Positions 46,004 through 54,658 are shown, counted from the first letter of the stretch. The stretch is DNA of 64,000 bases from Hungatella sp. UBA4396 (GCA_002389905.1 DGRE01000039.1:1-64000), one strand, 5' to 3'. Notes: generated by a model from the sequence alone, not told the origin. Program-made: numbers and translations.

Positions 46004-46175
46004 GATAATGCAATGATGGAGTCTTTCTATCGAACTTTAAAAAGAGAGCTTATTCTAGATGCTAGATTTCTCCTGCACAATTTGAGCGAGAAAACTTAAA
46101 TCAACTTAACTTTGTGTCTAAAAAATGTTGACAAGTCCCCCCATAAGTTAGATTTTCAGGTCTAACTTATGGGGG
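46004..46175 (+). mobile_element. IS3-family insertion-sequence remnant
   Basis: 46004-46069 translates to NAMMESFYRTLKRELI, the conserved C-terminal motif of IS3-family OrfB transposases, and then decays. Further on, TTTGTGTCTAAAAAATGTTG (46111-46130) resembles an IS3-family terminal repeat. Next comes a perfect hairpin CCCCCATAAGTTAGA / TCTAACTTATGGGGG (46138-46152, 46161-46175), also IS3-end-like. No complete transposase remains. Confidence 0.65.
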
Positions 46176-46184
46176 TCAGTTCAC

Positions 46185-46239
46185 CCCTTGGCGAAAGCTA
46201 TGTCTTTTTGGTGCCTGTGGTCCGAATCGAACCCACACG
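46185..46239 (-). other. Degenerate tRNA 3' end with terminator flank
   Basis: 46185-46210 (CCCTTGGCGAAAGCTATGTC then TTTTTG) matches 53685-53711 with one indel and one substitution. The next bases, read on the minus strand, give a T-arm-like GGGTTCGATTC and a terminal GGCACCA. The T-stem does not pair properly and no 5' part exists, so this is a decayed tRNA end, perhaps an old attachment site. Confidence 0.5.
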
Positions 46240-46294
46240 TTCACTGCTTTAATTACGCAAAAAGTACAGAAACAGATCAATATTTATCAAGTTT

Positions 46295-47299
46295 TCAATA
46301 GTCGATCTCTGCCATAACCTGGGAAACCTCTATCTTCTCTTGAATCAGCCCGACGTCGTACATCCAGTCAATGTTAGCCTGCCAGTTTTCAGCCGTCTGA
46401 CTCAGGAAGGGGGCGTCGGTAGTTTCCATCAAGGGCAGCAGAGCCTGACAGGACTGCTCCTCCACAGAGGAAGACAGGGGGAAATTCTCCTCGTTCTGAT
46501 TGTCCAGCAGAATCTGCAGGCATGCGTCCGTATCCGCCTGGAAGTCCGCAAAGCCCTTGGCAGAAGCTCGCAGGAAGCCCGCCAACACCTCTGGTTCGGT
46601 CTCAATCATCTTGTTGCCAGCCAGGAACACGGCTGCATAGTGGCTGGGGATACCGTATCCGTTGACCATGAAATAGTTTACATCGAAACCCTCTTCCTCC
46701 ATCTGGGGAACCTCGTGGTTCACAAGGCATCCAATGGTGGCGTCCACATTGCCGGTGGTCATGGAGTTCATCAGCTCAAAGCCTACGTTTACCATCTCCA
46801 CACTGGCAAAATCCGCACCACTGGCTTCCATCATGGTCTGCACCAAAGCCTCGCTGAGGGCGGTACCGGCATAGCCCACAGTCTTGCCCGCAAGATCTGC
46901 GGGGCTTTGGATGTTCTTGTCCGCCAGGGACAGGATGATATTCAGGGGCGACTGAACCACAGCACCGATGGACTTGACGCCGATGTCTTGGTTTGCAACT
47001 ACCTGGATGATATCGTGCTCATAGTATAAGCCAATCTCCGCCTTGCCAGCGGCCACCAGGGACAAAGCATCGTTGTCATTGGCAGGAAACTGAATTTTCA
47101 CATCCAATCCTTCATCCTTGTAGTAGCCCCGCTCAATGGCGGTGTAGATGAAGGTATGCAGGGCGTTGGGATACCAATCCAGTACCACGTTGATTTCCCG
47201 AAGATTTCCGCCATTCCCGGTGTCTTTTTGCCGGTCACAGCCGGTCAGAAAGGACAGTAACATCATAACTGCCAGAAGCAGCGCAGTAATCTTTTTCAT
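46295..47299 (-). CDS. ThiY-like pyrimidine-precursor-binding lipoprotein
   Basis: A 334-residue binding lipoprotein of the NMT1/THI5-like family. The signal peptide ends at lipobox LLSFLTGC. Family segments are LDWYPNALHTFIYTAIERGY and GKTVGYAGTALSEALVQTMM. The start at 47299 replaces a longer frame without a ribosome site. The cargo is most likely a formylaminopyrimidine or HMP, the thiamine pyrimidine precursor. Last gene of the thi operon, with permease and ATPase genes upstream. Confidence 0.85.
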   Translation of the reverse strand: MKKITALLLAVMMLLSFLTGCDRQKDTGNGGNLREINVVLDWYPNALHTFIYTAIERGYYKDEGLDVKIQFPANDNDALSLVAAGKAEIGLYYEHDIIQVVANQDIGVKSIGAVVQSPLNIILSLADKNIQSPADLAGKTVGYAGTALSEALVQTMMEASGADFASVEMVNVGFELMNSMTTGNVDATIGCLVNHEVPQMEEEGFDVNYFMVNGYGIPSHYAAVFLAGNKMIETEPEVLAGFLRASAKGFADFQADTDACLQILLDNQNEENFPLSSSVEEQSCQALLPLMETTDAPFLSQTAENWQANIDWMYDVGLIQEKIEVSQVMAEIDY

Positions 47300-47315
47300 A
47301 GATATCCTTCTTTCT

Positions 47316-48068
47316 TTATTGACCGCGCCAGGTAATGACGCGTTTTTCAATGATACTTACAATGGTCACAAGGATCATAGCCACCACCGACAGCAGTAAA
47401 ATGGGCGCAAAAACCCCAGCTCCGTCCAGCTGTGTCATCATCCGACGGCTGAAATAGCCAAGACCACTCTGGGCACCCAACCACTCTCCAATGGCCGCTC
47501 CGATAATGGACAGGGGCACCGCTATTTTAATGGCGGAGAAAAAGTAGGGCAGTACCGCCGGGAACTTCAACTTCCAGAAAACTTGCTGCTTATCGGCTCC
47601 GAAGGTAAAGAGCAACTCAATCATCTCCGTTTTCACTGACCGAAACCCATCAAAAACTGTGATGGTAATGGGGAAAAAGGTCATTAACACCGTCACCAGC
47701 ACCTTGCTCCACAGGCTGTATCCAAACCACAGCACGAACAATGGAGCCAGGGCCGTGATAGGGATGGTTTGAGATGCGATGATCAGTGGGTATAGCGCCT
47801 TTTCTGCGACAGGACACCCATCCATAAGGATAGCAAGCCCCAGCCCCAGAACAACGGAAATTGCAAGACCAACACTTACCACTGCCATAGTTGCGGGCAG
47901 ATGTGCGAAAAATAGAGGCTGGCGCAGCTTCCACAGCCGTAGAGCCACCTGCAGAGGGCTTGGCAGAATATAGGCCGCATCAACGCCCATGGCAGCCGCC
48001 TGCCAGAACATCAGCAGTGCCAGCACCACCGCAGCAGCAGGAATATTTGCCCGATTAGATTGTCTCAC
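47316..48068 (-). CDS. ThiX-like thiamine-precursor ABC permease
   Basis: A 250-residue permease of the nitrate/taurine/ThiX class with about six helices and the ATPase-coupling segment KLKFPAVLPYFFSAIKIAVP. It overlaps the ATPase gene by four bases and precedes the binding lipoprotein. Membrane part of the pyrimidine-precursor importer. Confidence 0.85.
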   Translation of the reverse strand: MRQSNRANIPAAAVVLALLMFWQAAAMGVDAAYILPSPLQVALRLWKLRQPLFFAHLPATMAVVSVGLAISVVLGLGLAILMDGCPVAEKALYPLIIASQTIPITALAPLFVLWFGYSLWSKVLVTVLMTFFPITITVFDGFRSVKTEMIELLFTFGADKQQVFWKLKFPAVLPYFFSAIKIAVPLSIIGAAIGEWLGAQSGLGYFSRRMMTQLDGAGVFAPILLLSVVAMILVTIVSIIEKRVITWRGQ

Positions 48069-48817
48069 ATCCCGTCCCTCCTAAGCATGGTAATCAACTG
48101 TTCCTTTAGCACCAGAACCTCGGGGTGCTGCAGGGCCTCCAGCATCCGGGGATACCCGGCTGGGACTTCAAAGGAACGCAGCCGGGTAATGGGATTCCTC
48201 TCCGCCACCAATACCCGGCTGGAGAGGAACAGTGCTTCCTCCACATCATGGGTGATGAAGAGAATCGTTTTACGCTCCCGAGTCCATTGCTCCAATAGCC
48301 ATTCCCGCATGGTCAGGCGGGTCAGGTAATCCAGAGCTGAAAATGGCTCATCCAGCAGCAAAAGGTTGGAGCCGGTGAGCACCGTCCGGGCAAAGGCTGC
48401 CCGCTGGCGCATACCGCCGGAGAGTTCTTTGGGAGATTTTTTGCCCCAGTCCTCCAGACCAACAGCGGCCAGTGCCTGCTCCACACGCCAATCCATTTCT
48501 GAATTGGAAAAGCCGCCCCGAATCTCCAGCGGCAGCCGTACGTTCTCCTTCACGGAACGCCAGGGAAACAGCATATCCTGTTGAGGCATATAGCCGCAGT
48601 AATGCTTCTGGCTGCCAATGTTCGCTCCGTCCACCAGTATTTTGCCATTTTTGGGATCCAGCAGCCGGTTTACCAGACGAAAAATGGTGCTCTTTCCGCA
48701 ACCGGAGGGACCGATAATGGACACAAACTCTCCCTCCTTTACATGAAAGGAGAGATGGTCGATGATGGAGAAGTCCTCCACCTCATATTGAAAGGTCACG
48801 TTTTCAAAGGTCAGCAT
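48065..48817 (-). CDS. ThiZ-like thiamine-precursor ABC ATPase
   Basis: A 250-residue importer ATPase: Walker A GPSGCGKST, signature LSGGMRQR, Walker B LLLLDEPFSALD and switch FITHDVEEALF. The start codon overlaps the stop of a 35-codon small frame (TCATGCTGA), so its translation may be coupled to that frame. It powers the ThiXY transporter. Confidence 0.88.
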   Translation of the reverse strand: MLTFENVTFQYEVEDFSIIDHLSFHVKEGEFVSIIGPSGCGKSTIFRLVNRLLDPKNGKILVDGANIGSQKHYCGYMPQQDMLFPWRSVKENVRLPLEIRGGFSNSEMDWRVEQALAAVGLEDWGKKSPKELSGGMRQRAAFARTVLTGSNLLLLDEPFSALDYLTRLTMREWLLEQWTRERKTILFITHDVEEALFLSSRVLVAERNPITRLRSFEVPAGYPRMLEALQHPEVLVLKEQLITMLRRDGM

Positions 48818-48918
48818 GAGCTTACACCCTCATTTTCCAGAGCATCTCCCAGAAAGCATCTTCGTATCGAAAAGGCGATGAAAGCTTCCTTCATCCGCCG
48901 CGTTGTTTTTGTATTCAT
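48811..48918 (-). CDS. Possible 35-residue small protein in the thi operon
   Basis: A short frame with a good GGTGATGAGGTA ribosome site begins 13 bases after thiD and ends overlapping the thiZ-like start. The product (MNTKTTRRMKEAFIAFSIRR then 15 more residues) is basic and matches nothing I know. It may be a real small protein, a coupling leader, or a gene remnant. Confidence 0.35.
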   Translation of the reverse strand: MNTKTTRRMKEAFIAFSIRRCFLGDALENEGVSSC

Positions 48919-48930
48919 TACCTCATCACC

Positions 48931-49728
48931 TCACCGGACATATTCGCCGGTCACGGCAAAAACGTGGTTTATAGGACCAGAGCCTTCTCCCAAGTCCAGC
49001 ATTTCCTCCAATGCGCCGGAGATATAGGCCTTAGCCCGCTCCACGGCTGCATATAAATCATAGCCCTTTGCCAGGTTGGAGGCGATGGCACTGGACAAGG
49101 TGCAGCCGGTGCCGTGGGTGTTGGGGTTATCGATGCGTTTTCCATTGAACCAGTGATGATTTCCATCCCGGTACAATAGGTCATTGGCATCATTAAGCTG
49201 GTGACCGCCCTTGCACAGCACAGCGCAGTGATAGGTCTCGCTGATGTGTCTGGCGGCAGCCAGCATATCCTCCGCGCTCCGCACCTTCATACCGGAGAGG
49301 ACTTCCGCCTCCGGTATATTGGGCGTCAGAACCGTGGCCAGGGGCAGCAAGTGCTGCTTCAGGGCATCCACGGCGTCCTCGCTAATGAGCCGTGACCCGC
49401 TGGTAGCCACCATCACGGGATCCACCACGATGTTGACTGCCTGATACTGCCTCAGCTTTTCCGCAATGACCGTGATCAGTCCCACGGAGGATACCATGCC
49501 GATCTTCACTGCGTCAGGACGGATGTCCGTAAAGACGCTGTCAATCTGCTGGGCGAGAAATTCTGAGGGGACTTCCAATATCCCCTGGACGCCGGTTGTA
49601 TTCTGGGCAGTCAAGGCCGTGATAGCGCTCATAGCGTATACGCCATTAGCGGTCATGGTCTTAATGTCGGCCTGGATACCGGCGCCTCCGCTGGAATCGC
49701 TTCCAGCGATTGATAATGCTGTTCTCAT
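48931..49728 (-). CDS. thiD: Hydroxymethylpyrimidine/phosphomethylpyrimidine kinase ThiD
   Basis: A 265-residue ribokinase-fold kinase that phosphorylates HMP and HMP-P to the pyrophosphate used by ThiE. Motifs are GSDSSGGAGIQADIKT at the N terminus, VVDPVMVATSGSRL and the anion-hole motif HGTGCTLSSAIASNLAKG. The length is usual. Part of the riboswitch-led thiamine salvage operon; the phosphatase gene lies 100 bases upstream. Confidence 0.93.
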   Translation of the reverse strand: MRTALSIAGSDSSGGAGIQADIKTMTANGVYAMSAITALTAQNTTGVQGILEVPSEFLAQQIDSVFTDIRPDAVKIGMVSSVGLITVIAEKLRQYQAVNIVVDPVMVATSGSRLISEDAVDALKQHLLPLATVLTPNIPEAEVLSGMKVRSAEDMLAAARHISETYHCAVLCKGGHQLNDANDLLYRDGNHHWFNGKRIDNPNTHGTGCTLSSAIASNLAKGYDLYAAVERAKAYISGALEEMLDLGEGSGPINHVFAVTGEYVR

Positions 49729-49828
49729 AAATCATGAACTCCTTTCGATTTTCAGTATTATTTTTATTGAGCGACAAAGAGTGGTGCCCCCGGTTTGCCG
49801 CTATTTCAAGGCATTGTCGCCTGTGAAA

Positions 49829-50458
49829 TCAATGGAATGTGATGGTCTCATCTGCCAAACGGCAGATTTGATCCCAATGGCTGCCCGCATCTGCGTCATA
49901 TACGGCTACCACATGGAAATTTGCTTTCTTCGCAGTTTCAATGGCATAGAGTGCATCTTCATATACGGCAATCTCGCCAGGAGCTGCGCCTAACCGGCTT
50001 GCAGCCTCCAGATAAATATCCGGCTCCCGTTTGCTTGTCCCCATGCTCTCGCAGGAGATCAGAAACTCAAAATAGGATCGCACGCCCAATCGCTGCAAGC
50101 AGGCTTCCATCAGATGTTCCGCGGTAGCAGAGGCGACGCACATTCGAACCCCCGCTTGCCTAAGCTGCTCAAGATGTTCTTTCACACCCGGCTTTAAAGA
50201 GATGTCCTTGCGATAATGGACATCCATTATACCGTTCATTTCATCGGCAACAGTCTCCGGTGACTCTGCCAGAGCAAAGCGGTCCACAAATAACGCCGCA
50301 GACTGGCTCATCGTCAGAGGCCGGATTTCCTCCAAAATACCATCCCAGCTTTCTGTGATGTTCTTTGATTCCAGGCATTCCTGCCCAAGGTTTTCCCACA
50401 GTTTCATGGAGTAGATCAATGTGCCGTCCATGTCAAAAATAGCAAAGGACTTATGCAT
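49829..50458 (-). CDS. HAD-family phosphatase of the thiamine operon
   Basis: A 209-residue HAD hydrolase: FDMDGTLIYS with the nucleophile Asp near residue 8, VASATAEHLM (motif II) and YEDALYAIETAKKA (motif IV). A cap domain lies between. The start at 50458 overlaps thiE by eight bases. Placed in a thi operon, it may dephosphorylate thiamine phosphate or an intermediate; this is inferred from context only. Confidence 0.85.
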   Translation of the reverse strand: MHKSFAIFDMDGTLIYSMKLWENLGQECLESKNITESWDGILEEIRPLTMSQSAALFVDRFALAESPETVADEMNGIMDVHYRKDISLKPGVKEHLEQLRQAGVRMCVASATAEHLMEACLQRLGVRSYFEFLISCESMGTSKREPDIYLEAASRLGAAPGEIAVYEDALYAIETAKKANFHVVAVYDADAGSHWDQICRLADETITFH

Positions 50459-51098
50459 GGTTCCGTACCATTTCATCTGCAAGCGTCAACAGTTCGGCAG
50501 TTGCCGCACCGGGATCTTCTGCGCCGAAAATAGCCGATATCACGGCGACGCCATCTACGCCGCTGCCGGAAAGCTGCAAAATATTCTTCTTGGAAATGCC
50601 TCCGATGGCGACGGTAGGAACGTCAACGGCATGGCAGATGGCCTTGAGGGTTTCATAAGGCATCTGATCTACATCCGATTTCGTAGAAGTAGAGAACACA
50701 GAACCCAAACCCAGATAATCCGCTCCGTTTTTGACCGCCTCCAGCGCTTCTTCCACGGTGTGTGCGGAAACCCCGATTATCATGCTTTCACCTACACGCG
50801 CCCGGACGGCGGAGGTAATCATATCCTCCTGGCCTACATGGATGCCGTCTGCACCGCACTTGACCGCAATATCCACATTGTCGTTGATGATGAACGGCAC
50901 ATGGTACTGTTTGCAGAGATTAGCAAGCTCCATAGCCTCCGTCAGAAACGACTCCTCGTCCAAATCCTTCTCTCTGAGTTGGACGCAGGTAGCGCCGTTT
51001 TTCAGGACTTCTTCTACCTGTTCATACAGGCGCGACTTCCCGGCCCAGGCCCGATCCGTTACCGCATACAGCAGCATTGCCTTTTTATCGCACTTCAT
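50451..51098 (-). CDS. thiE: Thiamine-phosphate synthase ThiE
   Basis: A 215-residue TIM-barrel enzyme that couples HMP-PP with thiazole phosphate. Family motifs are YAVTDRAW, GATCVQLREKDLDE, GADGIHVGQEDM and VPTVAIGGISKKNI. It overlaps thiM upstream and the phosphatase downstream, so translation is coupled along the operon. Confidence 0.93.
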   Translation of the reverse strand: MKCDKKAMLLYAVTDRAWAGKSRLYEQVEEVLKNGATCVQLREKDLDEESFLTEAMELANLCKQYHVPFIINDNVDIAVKCGADGIHVGQEDMITSAVRARVGESMIIGVSAHTVEEALEAVKNGADYLGLGSVFSTSTKSDVDQMPYETLKAICHAVDVPTVAIGGISKKNILQLSGSGVDGVAVISAIFGAEDPGAATAELLTLADEMVRNHA

Positions 51099-51906
51099 AG
51101 TTCGCCTCCCTTTCTAACTCATCCGGAGAAAGATTGTAAATGGCATCAATGATATAATTTCGATAGCTGGAGTTACCGTCCAGTGCCGTCATACGCTGTT
51201 TTGCCTTTTCTCCGCAAAGGCCCATAGCGCAGACTGCGGCAGCAGCAGCCTCCAGTGTGTGCCCCGGATTAGCCGTCACATACGCCGCCATCATGGCAGA
51301 GAGCTGACAGCCAGTTCCGGTAATCTTGCTCATGTCCGCATGACCGTTCCGGATGCAGTATGCTGTGTTTTGGTCAGCAACAATGTCGATGGCTCCGGTG
51401 ATGGCGATTACCGCGCCGGTCTTTTGGGAAAACGCCTTCGCAAAAGCGACCGCCTGCTCCAGCTTCTCCTCTGTAACCCGGTCGGAGACATCCGCATCCA
51501 CACCTTTTGTGGCTCCAGTTCCGTGGGCAAGGACCTTGATTTCAGAGATATTGCCCCGAATGACCGTAAACTGAATTTCTTCCAACAGTTTCATGGCAGT
51601 GTTGGTGCGAAGGACAGATGCTCCGGCACCCACGGGATCTAAAACTACGGGATGCCCTAACTTATTTGCTTTTCGTCCGGCGGCAAGCATGGCGGGGATG
51701 GTGCGCTGATTCAGGGTGCCGATATTGATATTGAGGCCGCCGCATATGGAAGTGATTTCTTCCACTTCATCCATATCATCGGCCATGATGGGTGAACCAC
51801 CGCAGGCCAAAAGGATGTTGGCACAGTCGTTAACAGTGACATAGTTGGTAATATTGTGAATCAGAGGGGTCTGATTCCGAACATTTGCAAGCATTTCTTT
51901 CATCAT
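51085..51906 (-). CDS. thiM: Hydroxyethylthiazole kinase ThiM
   Basis: A 273-residue ribokinase-fold kinase that phosphorylates salvaged thiazole. Seen: LIHNITNYVTVNDCANILLA, VLDPVGAGAS and the catalytic TGTGCQLSAMM. First gene of the operon, preceded by two TPP riboswitches. Either of two adjacent Met codons may be the start (RBS AAAGGAA). No thiC, thiG or thiH is present, so the operon serves salvage and uptake rather than synthesis from scratch. Confidence 0.93.
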   Translation of the reverse strand: MMKEMLANVRNQTPLIHNITNYVTVNDCANILLACGGSPIMADDMDEVEEITSICGGLNINIGTLNQRTIPAMLAAGRKANKLGHPVVLDPVGAGASVLRTNTAMKLLEEIQFTVIRGNISEIKVLAHGTGATKGVDADVSDRVTEEKLEQAVAFAKAFSQKTGAVIAITGAIDIVADQNTAYCIRNGHADMSKITGTGCQLSAMMAAYVTANPGHTLEAAAAAVCAMGLCGEKAKQRMTALDGNSSYRNYIIDAIYNLSPDELEREANYEVR

Positions 51907-52037
51907 GATTCAAATTCCTTTCTTGTTGTAGGTAGATTGGTTCAGGCGAAACTGCATAGCTGCCAACAACAGCTGCCGTGCATAAAATTCCGGCAATAGA
52001 CAGTTTTTATCCTTACAGCCCTTCAAAAAAGCGCAAT

Positions 52038-52166
52038 AAAAAAAGGAGGCACCTGTGATACAGTGCCTCCGAAAGCGTGTGACAACTTCCTACGGCGGCA
52101 TTACCCGCATCAGGTCAGTGGGTCGAAGGACATACCTTCCTCTCAGCCTGCTTGTGCAAGCTCCCC
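52038..52166 (-). promoter_or_regulatory. TPP riboswitch 1 with terminator (proximal to thiM)
   Basis: On the minus strand, from 52166: GGGGAGC, GGCTGAGAGG, ACCTGATGCGGGTAATGCCG and CGTAGGAAG, the conserved core of the THI element. Its expression platform is a GGAGGCAC / GTGCCTCC hairpin (52045-52070) followed by a T run. TPP binding should favour termination before thiM. The 130 bases between it and thiM hold nothing recognised. Confidence 0.92.
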
Positions 52167-52196
52167 ATTTTTGTTTTTAGAGTTGTTATGAATGGC

Positions 52197-52326
52197 AAAA
52201 AACAGGAGACACCAATACAGTGTCTCCGAAAGAATCAGACTATGATTCCCTACGGCGGCATTATCCGCATCAGGTTCCTGGGTCGAAGCTCAATGACTTC
52301 CTCTCAGCCTGCAACACAAGCTCCCC
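52197..52326 (-). promoter_or_regulatory. TPP riboswitch 2 with terminator (distal, upstream)
   Basis: A second complete THI core on the minus strand, from 52326: GGGGAGC, GGCTGAGAGG, ACCTGATGCGGATAATGCCG and CGTAGGGAA. It has its own hairpin GGAGACAC / GTGTCTCC (52205-52227) and T run. Together with riboswitch 1 it makes a tandem two-step control of the thiamine operon. Confidence 0.92.
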
Positions 52327-52339
52327 ATAATTTAGACAT

Positions 52340-52368
52340 ATTATACTACTTTGATTTGAAAAAAGCAA
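52340..52368 (-). promoter_or_regulatory. Promoter of the thiamine operon
   Basis: On the minus strand, -35 TTGCTT (52363-52368) and perfect -10 TATAAT (52340-52345) are 17 bases apart, ending about 14 bases before the distal riboswitch. The region 52369-52542 beyond it shows no gene. Confidence 0.75.
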
Positions 52369-52542
52369 GAAACTTATCCACTGTACGATAAAGAATGTAA
52401 AAAGAGCGCCATGATTCGTTGCTTTACTTGTGGCATTGCCTTTTGTCTTTGTAAGCACAATGGAAAAAAGATTTTTATAGATGCCATAAAACATCTAACA
52501 AATAAAACAATAAATAGAAAGTTATTATGCTTCACATAATGC

Positions 52543-53556
52543 TTATACTCCAAGCATCTGCGTAACAATAGAATCTCCATTATTAAATTCTATTTTTCCT
52601 ATTGCTCCATTTACTATTTGAATTTGCGGAGGTATATGCCCTATATCAGTATCATAAATTACAGGAACACCCAAGTCAGCAAGCGAATTTCTATATGCGT
52701 CAATTAAACAAAAATCTTGTGTATCGGAATATCCATCGGCACGACCTAAAAGGAATCCATTGCAATACTCAAACCAACCACACTCACGCATTTGCCACAA
52801 GGTACAGTAAATTTCTCCCGCATTCATTTCGCAACTTTCCAGCGTCCATATAAAACCATCTTTTTTATACCGCTCTAAAAAAGTATGAACAGGAGCAAAT
52901 CGCGTTCCGATTAACTTGCATACGGTATCTAAGCAACCGCCTATCATACGCCCCTCAAAATACAGTTTTGTTTCGCCGCCCAGAGACTTCCATTGCGTAC
53001 TTTTATCAAGGTTATAAATCTCTTTTGATATATCCCAACCAGAAAAAACGCCGTAATATTCCGAATTATGCTGTTCTGTTTCCAATTCGGACATTACATG
53101 AAAAGCCTCAACATCTGATTTATGTATGCCCGCATAACCCATATTCATAAAGTTAGAACCATGTACAGTTGCAATATCACAGTTAGTAGATAAAACAAAT
53201 GCAAGTGTGGAAATATCTGAATAACCGCATATCCATTTAGGCGTCAACTCGGACAGTCTTTTTAAATCCAAGAACTGGAGCATATCCATTAAAAACTCTC
53301 CGCCCCAAGGCGGTATTATTGCCGCCACTTTAGGATTTTCATAAAGGCTCATAAACTCATCAGCTCTTATTTTTGGATTATTACTCACGCATTTTGTATT
53401 ACGGCGAACTGAATTGGTTTCAATTATATCATATCCAAGTGCCTGTACATTCTTGACAGCATTATCAATTCTTGCGAATAAACCTTCGGGGACACCCGAT
53501 GACGGCGCGCAAACACCGATGATGTCACCTTTTTGTAAAAGCCGCGCGTATTTCAT
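52543..53556 (-). CDS. S66 family peptidase, LD-carboxypeptidase/MccF-like
   Basis: A 337-residue S66 peptidase. The N terminus ARLLQKGDIIGVCAPSSG and the nucleophile region PKWICGYSDISTLAFVL (Ser in GYSD) are typical; the Glu and His of the Ser-Glu-His triad are probably in the WTLESCEM and DIGHIPPQ segments. MccF-type members cleave and detoxify microcin C-like peptide-nucleotides; others trim wall peptides. The start at 53556 follows AGGAGA. Alone next to the ICE boundary. Confidence 0.88.
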   Translation of the reverse strand: MKYARLLQKGDIIGVCAPSSGVPEGLFARIDNAVKNVQALGYDIIETNSVRRNTKCVSNNPKIRADEFMSLYENPKVAAIIPPWGGEFLMDMLQFLDLKRLSELTPKWICGYSDISTLAFVLSTNCDIATVHGSNFMNMGYAGIHKSDVEAFHVMSELETEQHNSEYYGVFSGWDISKEIYNLDKSTQWKSLGGETKLYFEGRMIGGCLDTVCKLIGTRFAPVHTFLERYKKDGFIWTLESCEMNAGEIYCTLWQMRECGWFEYCNGFLLGRADGYSDTQDFCLIDAYRNSLADLGVPVIYDTDIGHIPPQIQIVNGAIGKIEFNNGDSIVTQMLGV

Positions 53557-53670
53557 ACTCTTCTCCTTTCCGAACCCGTATAGTATATAAAATAATCTGC
53601 AATACAATTTCTTGTTTACCTGCGTGATGCAATATCTTTAAATCCATAATATCGCATTTTCATATATAAC

Positions 53671-53709
53671 AAAAGACATAGCATCCCTTGGCGGAAAACT
53701 ATGTCTTTT
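53671..53709 (-). terminator. tRNA-type terminator at the element boundary
   Basis: Perfect 11-base arms AAAAGACATAG (53671-53681) and CTATGTCTTTT (53699-53709) with a 17-base loop. On the minus strand it follows the tRNA 3' end, as a tRNA-gene terminator would. Confidence 0.7.
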
Positions 53710-53710
53710 T

Positions 53711-53760
53711 GCCGGAGACGGTGGGATTCGAACCCACGTGCCGATTGCTCGACAACCTGA
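53711..53760 (-). other. tRNA gene 3' end remnant, putative ICE attachment site
   Basis: Read on the minus strand, this is the last part of a class II tRNA (Ser/Leu type): a perfect T-arm GTGGG-TTCGAAT-CCCAC followed by CGTCTCCG. No matching 5' half (GGAGACG...) lies upstream of it. Such 3'-end copies mark the side of an element that inserted into a tRNA gene. The chromosomal terminator is on the left, so the element extends to the right. Confidence 0.65.
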
Positions 53761-53919
53761 TTTCGAGTTATTTGAGGGCAAGTTTCGATGAGATTATCAA
53801 GGTAACTTTGAGATACCTTGATATCCCGCAAACCCGCATGATTCAAGACTTTTCGGGCATAAACTATGATTTTACCACGCTTCGGCTCGACCCCCGAATT
53901 TTACGGTTTTCAGAGCAAA

Positions 53920-53941
53920 GTGTAGAAAAAGCGTAGAAAAA
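53920..53941. repeat. Tandem 11-bp repeat near the element end
   Basis: GTGTAGAAAAA (53920-53930) and GCGTAGAAAAA (53931-53941) are adjacent direct repeats about 160 bases inside the attachment site, a position used for integrase or excisionase arm sites. The rest of 53760-54097 holds no supported gene. Confidence 0.45.
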
Positions 53942-54097
53942 CGACCAGCGAAATGACCTTAAGATACTTTAGTTTCCTGGCATTTTCAAGAACATAGACC
54001 ACAGCGTACCCTACCATTGACATTGATTAAAAGTGAATAACGCAAAACAGACAGCGCTGATATCTGTCTGCACCATCAATGCATTGGAGGGATGGAC

Positions 54098-54658
54098 ATG
54101 GCAACTGACTACTCTCACCTTCTGGCTGAATACCCGGAAAAGATATGTCAAGACCAATTTTACAGGATTTGCAGAATAAGCAAACGAAAAGCCACATGGC
54201 TTTTAGAGAACGGGTATATCCCCTGCGAGGATACAGGAAAAAAGACTCGCAGGTTCAAAATTCAGATAACGGACGTGATAGAATACCTTACCCGCTTAGA
54301 AAATTCTCCGGAGTCCCTGCTGACACCTCCCGGTATTTTTTCAAGCGGAATAAAATATAGACCCAAACACAAAATTGTGGAACCTATAGATTCAGATAAA
54401 TTTATGAAGATGCTGAAGAAAAAGTGGAGCAGCTTTCCTGATGCCCTTACCGTGGACGATGCTGTGAAACTGACCGGTTACTGCAAAACCACAGTGTCAG
54501 AATGGATAGCCAAAAAGAAATTATTCGGGGTGTGGTACTACAACAAATACCTGATACCCAAAGACTGCCTGATCGAATACATGGCAACCAAAGCCCACCG
54601 CATTTGCCAGAAATCCAAAAAGCATATTGACCTACTCCGACAATATCAAAAATTATAG
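54098..54658 (+). CDS. HTH excisionase-like protein of the element
   Basis: A 186-residue protein with two MerR/excisionase-like helix-turn-helix regions (ISKRKATWLLENGYIPCEDT near residue 25; TVDDAVKLTGYCKTTVSEWI near 125). The start at 54098 lets GGAGGG sit at proper distance; the earlier ATG at 54092 touches it. Next to the attachment site, it probably directs excision or controls element genes. No integrase is in the window. Confidence 0.7.
   Translation: MATDYSHLLAEYPEKICQDQFYRICRISKRKATWLLENGYIPCEDTGKKTRRFKIQITDVIEYLTRLENSPESLLTPPGIFSSGIKYRPKHKIVEPIDSDKFMKMLKKKWSSFPDALTVDDAVKLTGYCKTTVSEWIAKKKLFGVWYYNKYLIPKDCLIEYMATKAHRICQKSKKHIDLLRQYQKL

Noticed and set aside
46211..46239. Intact tRNA gene on the minus strand
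   Set aside because: The T-stem does not pair and there is no acceptor 5' strand, D-arm or anticodon arm; only a decayed 3' end remains.
53688..53936. Plus-strand frame beginning MAENYVFLPETVGFEPTC
   Set aside because: It is read through the complement of a tRNA 3' end; VGFEPT is a well-known artefact of such frames.
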